Origin: a bacterium
GTDB taxonomy: Bacteria; Chlamydiota; Chlamydiia; Chlamydiales; 2-12-FULL-49-11
Assembly (NCBI GenBank): GCA_022600215.1
Contig: JAHZKV010000044.1
Coordinates: forward strand, 1-5,459
DNA: 5,459 nucleotides
Reading direction: 5' to 3'
Shown: piece by piece, positions 5,455 through 5,459 of the stretch
Position numbering within the stretch: the first letter of the stretch is position 1
How the letters are laid out: each line of letters begins with the position of its first letter
The notes under the pieces: generated by a model
What the model was told of the DNA's origin: nothing
The model's input: only the letters and a program-made list of their open reading frames with translations
Databases searched by the model: none
Position numbers and translations under genes: made by a program

Positions 5455-5459
5455 TGTAA

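Overview
The window looks like a stretch of a low-GC chromosome from a member of the Chlamydiae, most likely one of the 'environmental' Chlamydiales rather than a pathogenic Chlamydia. The main reason is that murE is followed directly by a small AmiA-type amidase, an order also known in Chlamydia. Both proteins are of the meso-diaminopimelate peptidoglycan type, and the other neighbours do not match the pathogenic Chlamydia layout as I remember it. The taxonomic call is an inference from gene content, not from a marker gene.

Layout. 1-2124 (+): a two-gene peptidoglycan unit. MurE makes the UDP-MurNAc-tripeptide in the cytoplasm. A predicted lipoprotein N-acetylmuramoyl-L-alanine amidase (AmiA) cuts the finished stem peptide from the glycan outside the inner membrane. 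The genes are 9 bases apart and are probably co-transcribed; the probable end of the transcript is a weak hairpin plus T-tract at 2099-2132. 2136-2423 (-): a 95-codon gene of unknown function, convergent with amiA, with its own good ribosome binding site and a TATAAT promoter in a very AT-rich, palindrome-rich patch. 2424-2601: intergenic, holding that promoter and a perfect inverted repeat. 2602-4056 (-): gnd, NADP-dependent 6-phosphogluconate dehydrogenase of the oxidative pentose phosphate pathway, complete and with all expected motifs. 4057-4461: about 400 bases without an intact gene. This holds the gnd ribosome binding site, a putative promoter with an overlapping dyad, and a decayed open frame that may be the remains of an IS630-type transposase. 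4462-5454 (-): a 330-codon protein I do not recognise, possibly extending past the window edge, with an Asp/Gly loop of the TPDGDG type.

Functional links. MurE and AmiA act at opposite ends of the peptidoglycan cycle. gnd supplies NADPH and ribulose 5-phosphate and is transcribed separately. The unknown genes and the possible transposon scar mark 2.1-2.6 kb and 4.1-5.46 kb as the more variable parts of the window. I found no tRNA, rRNA, CRISPR array or intact mobile element, and no convincing new multi-gene system.
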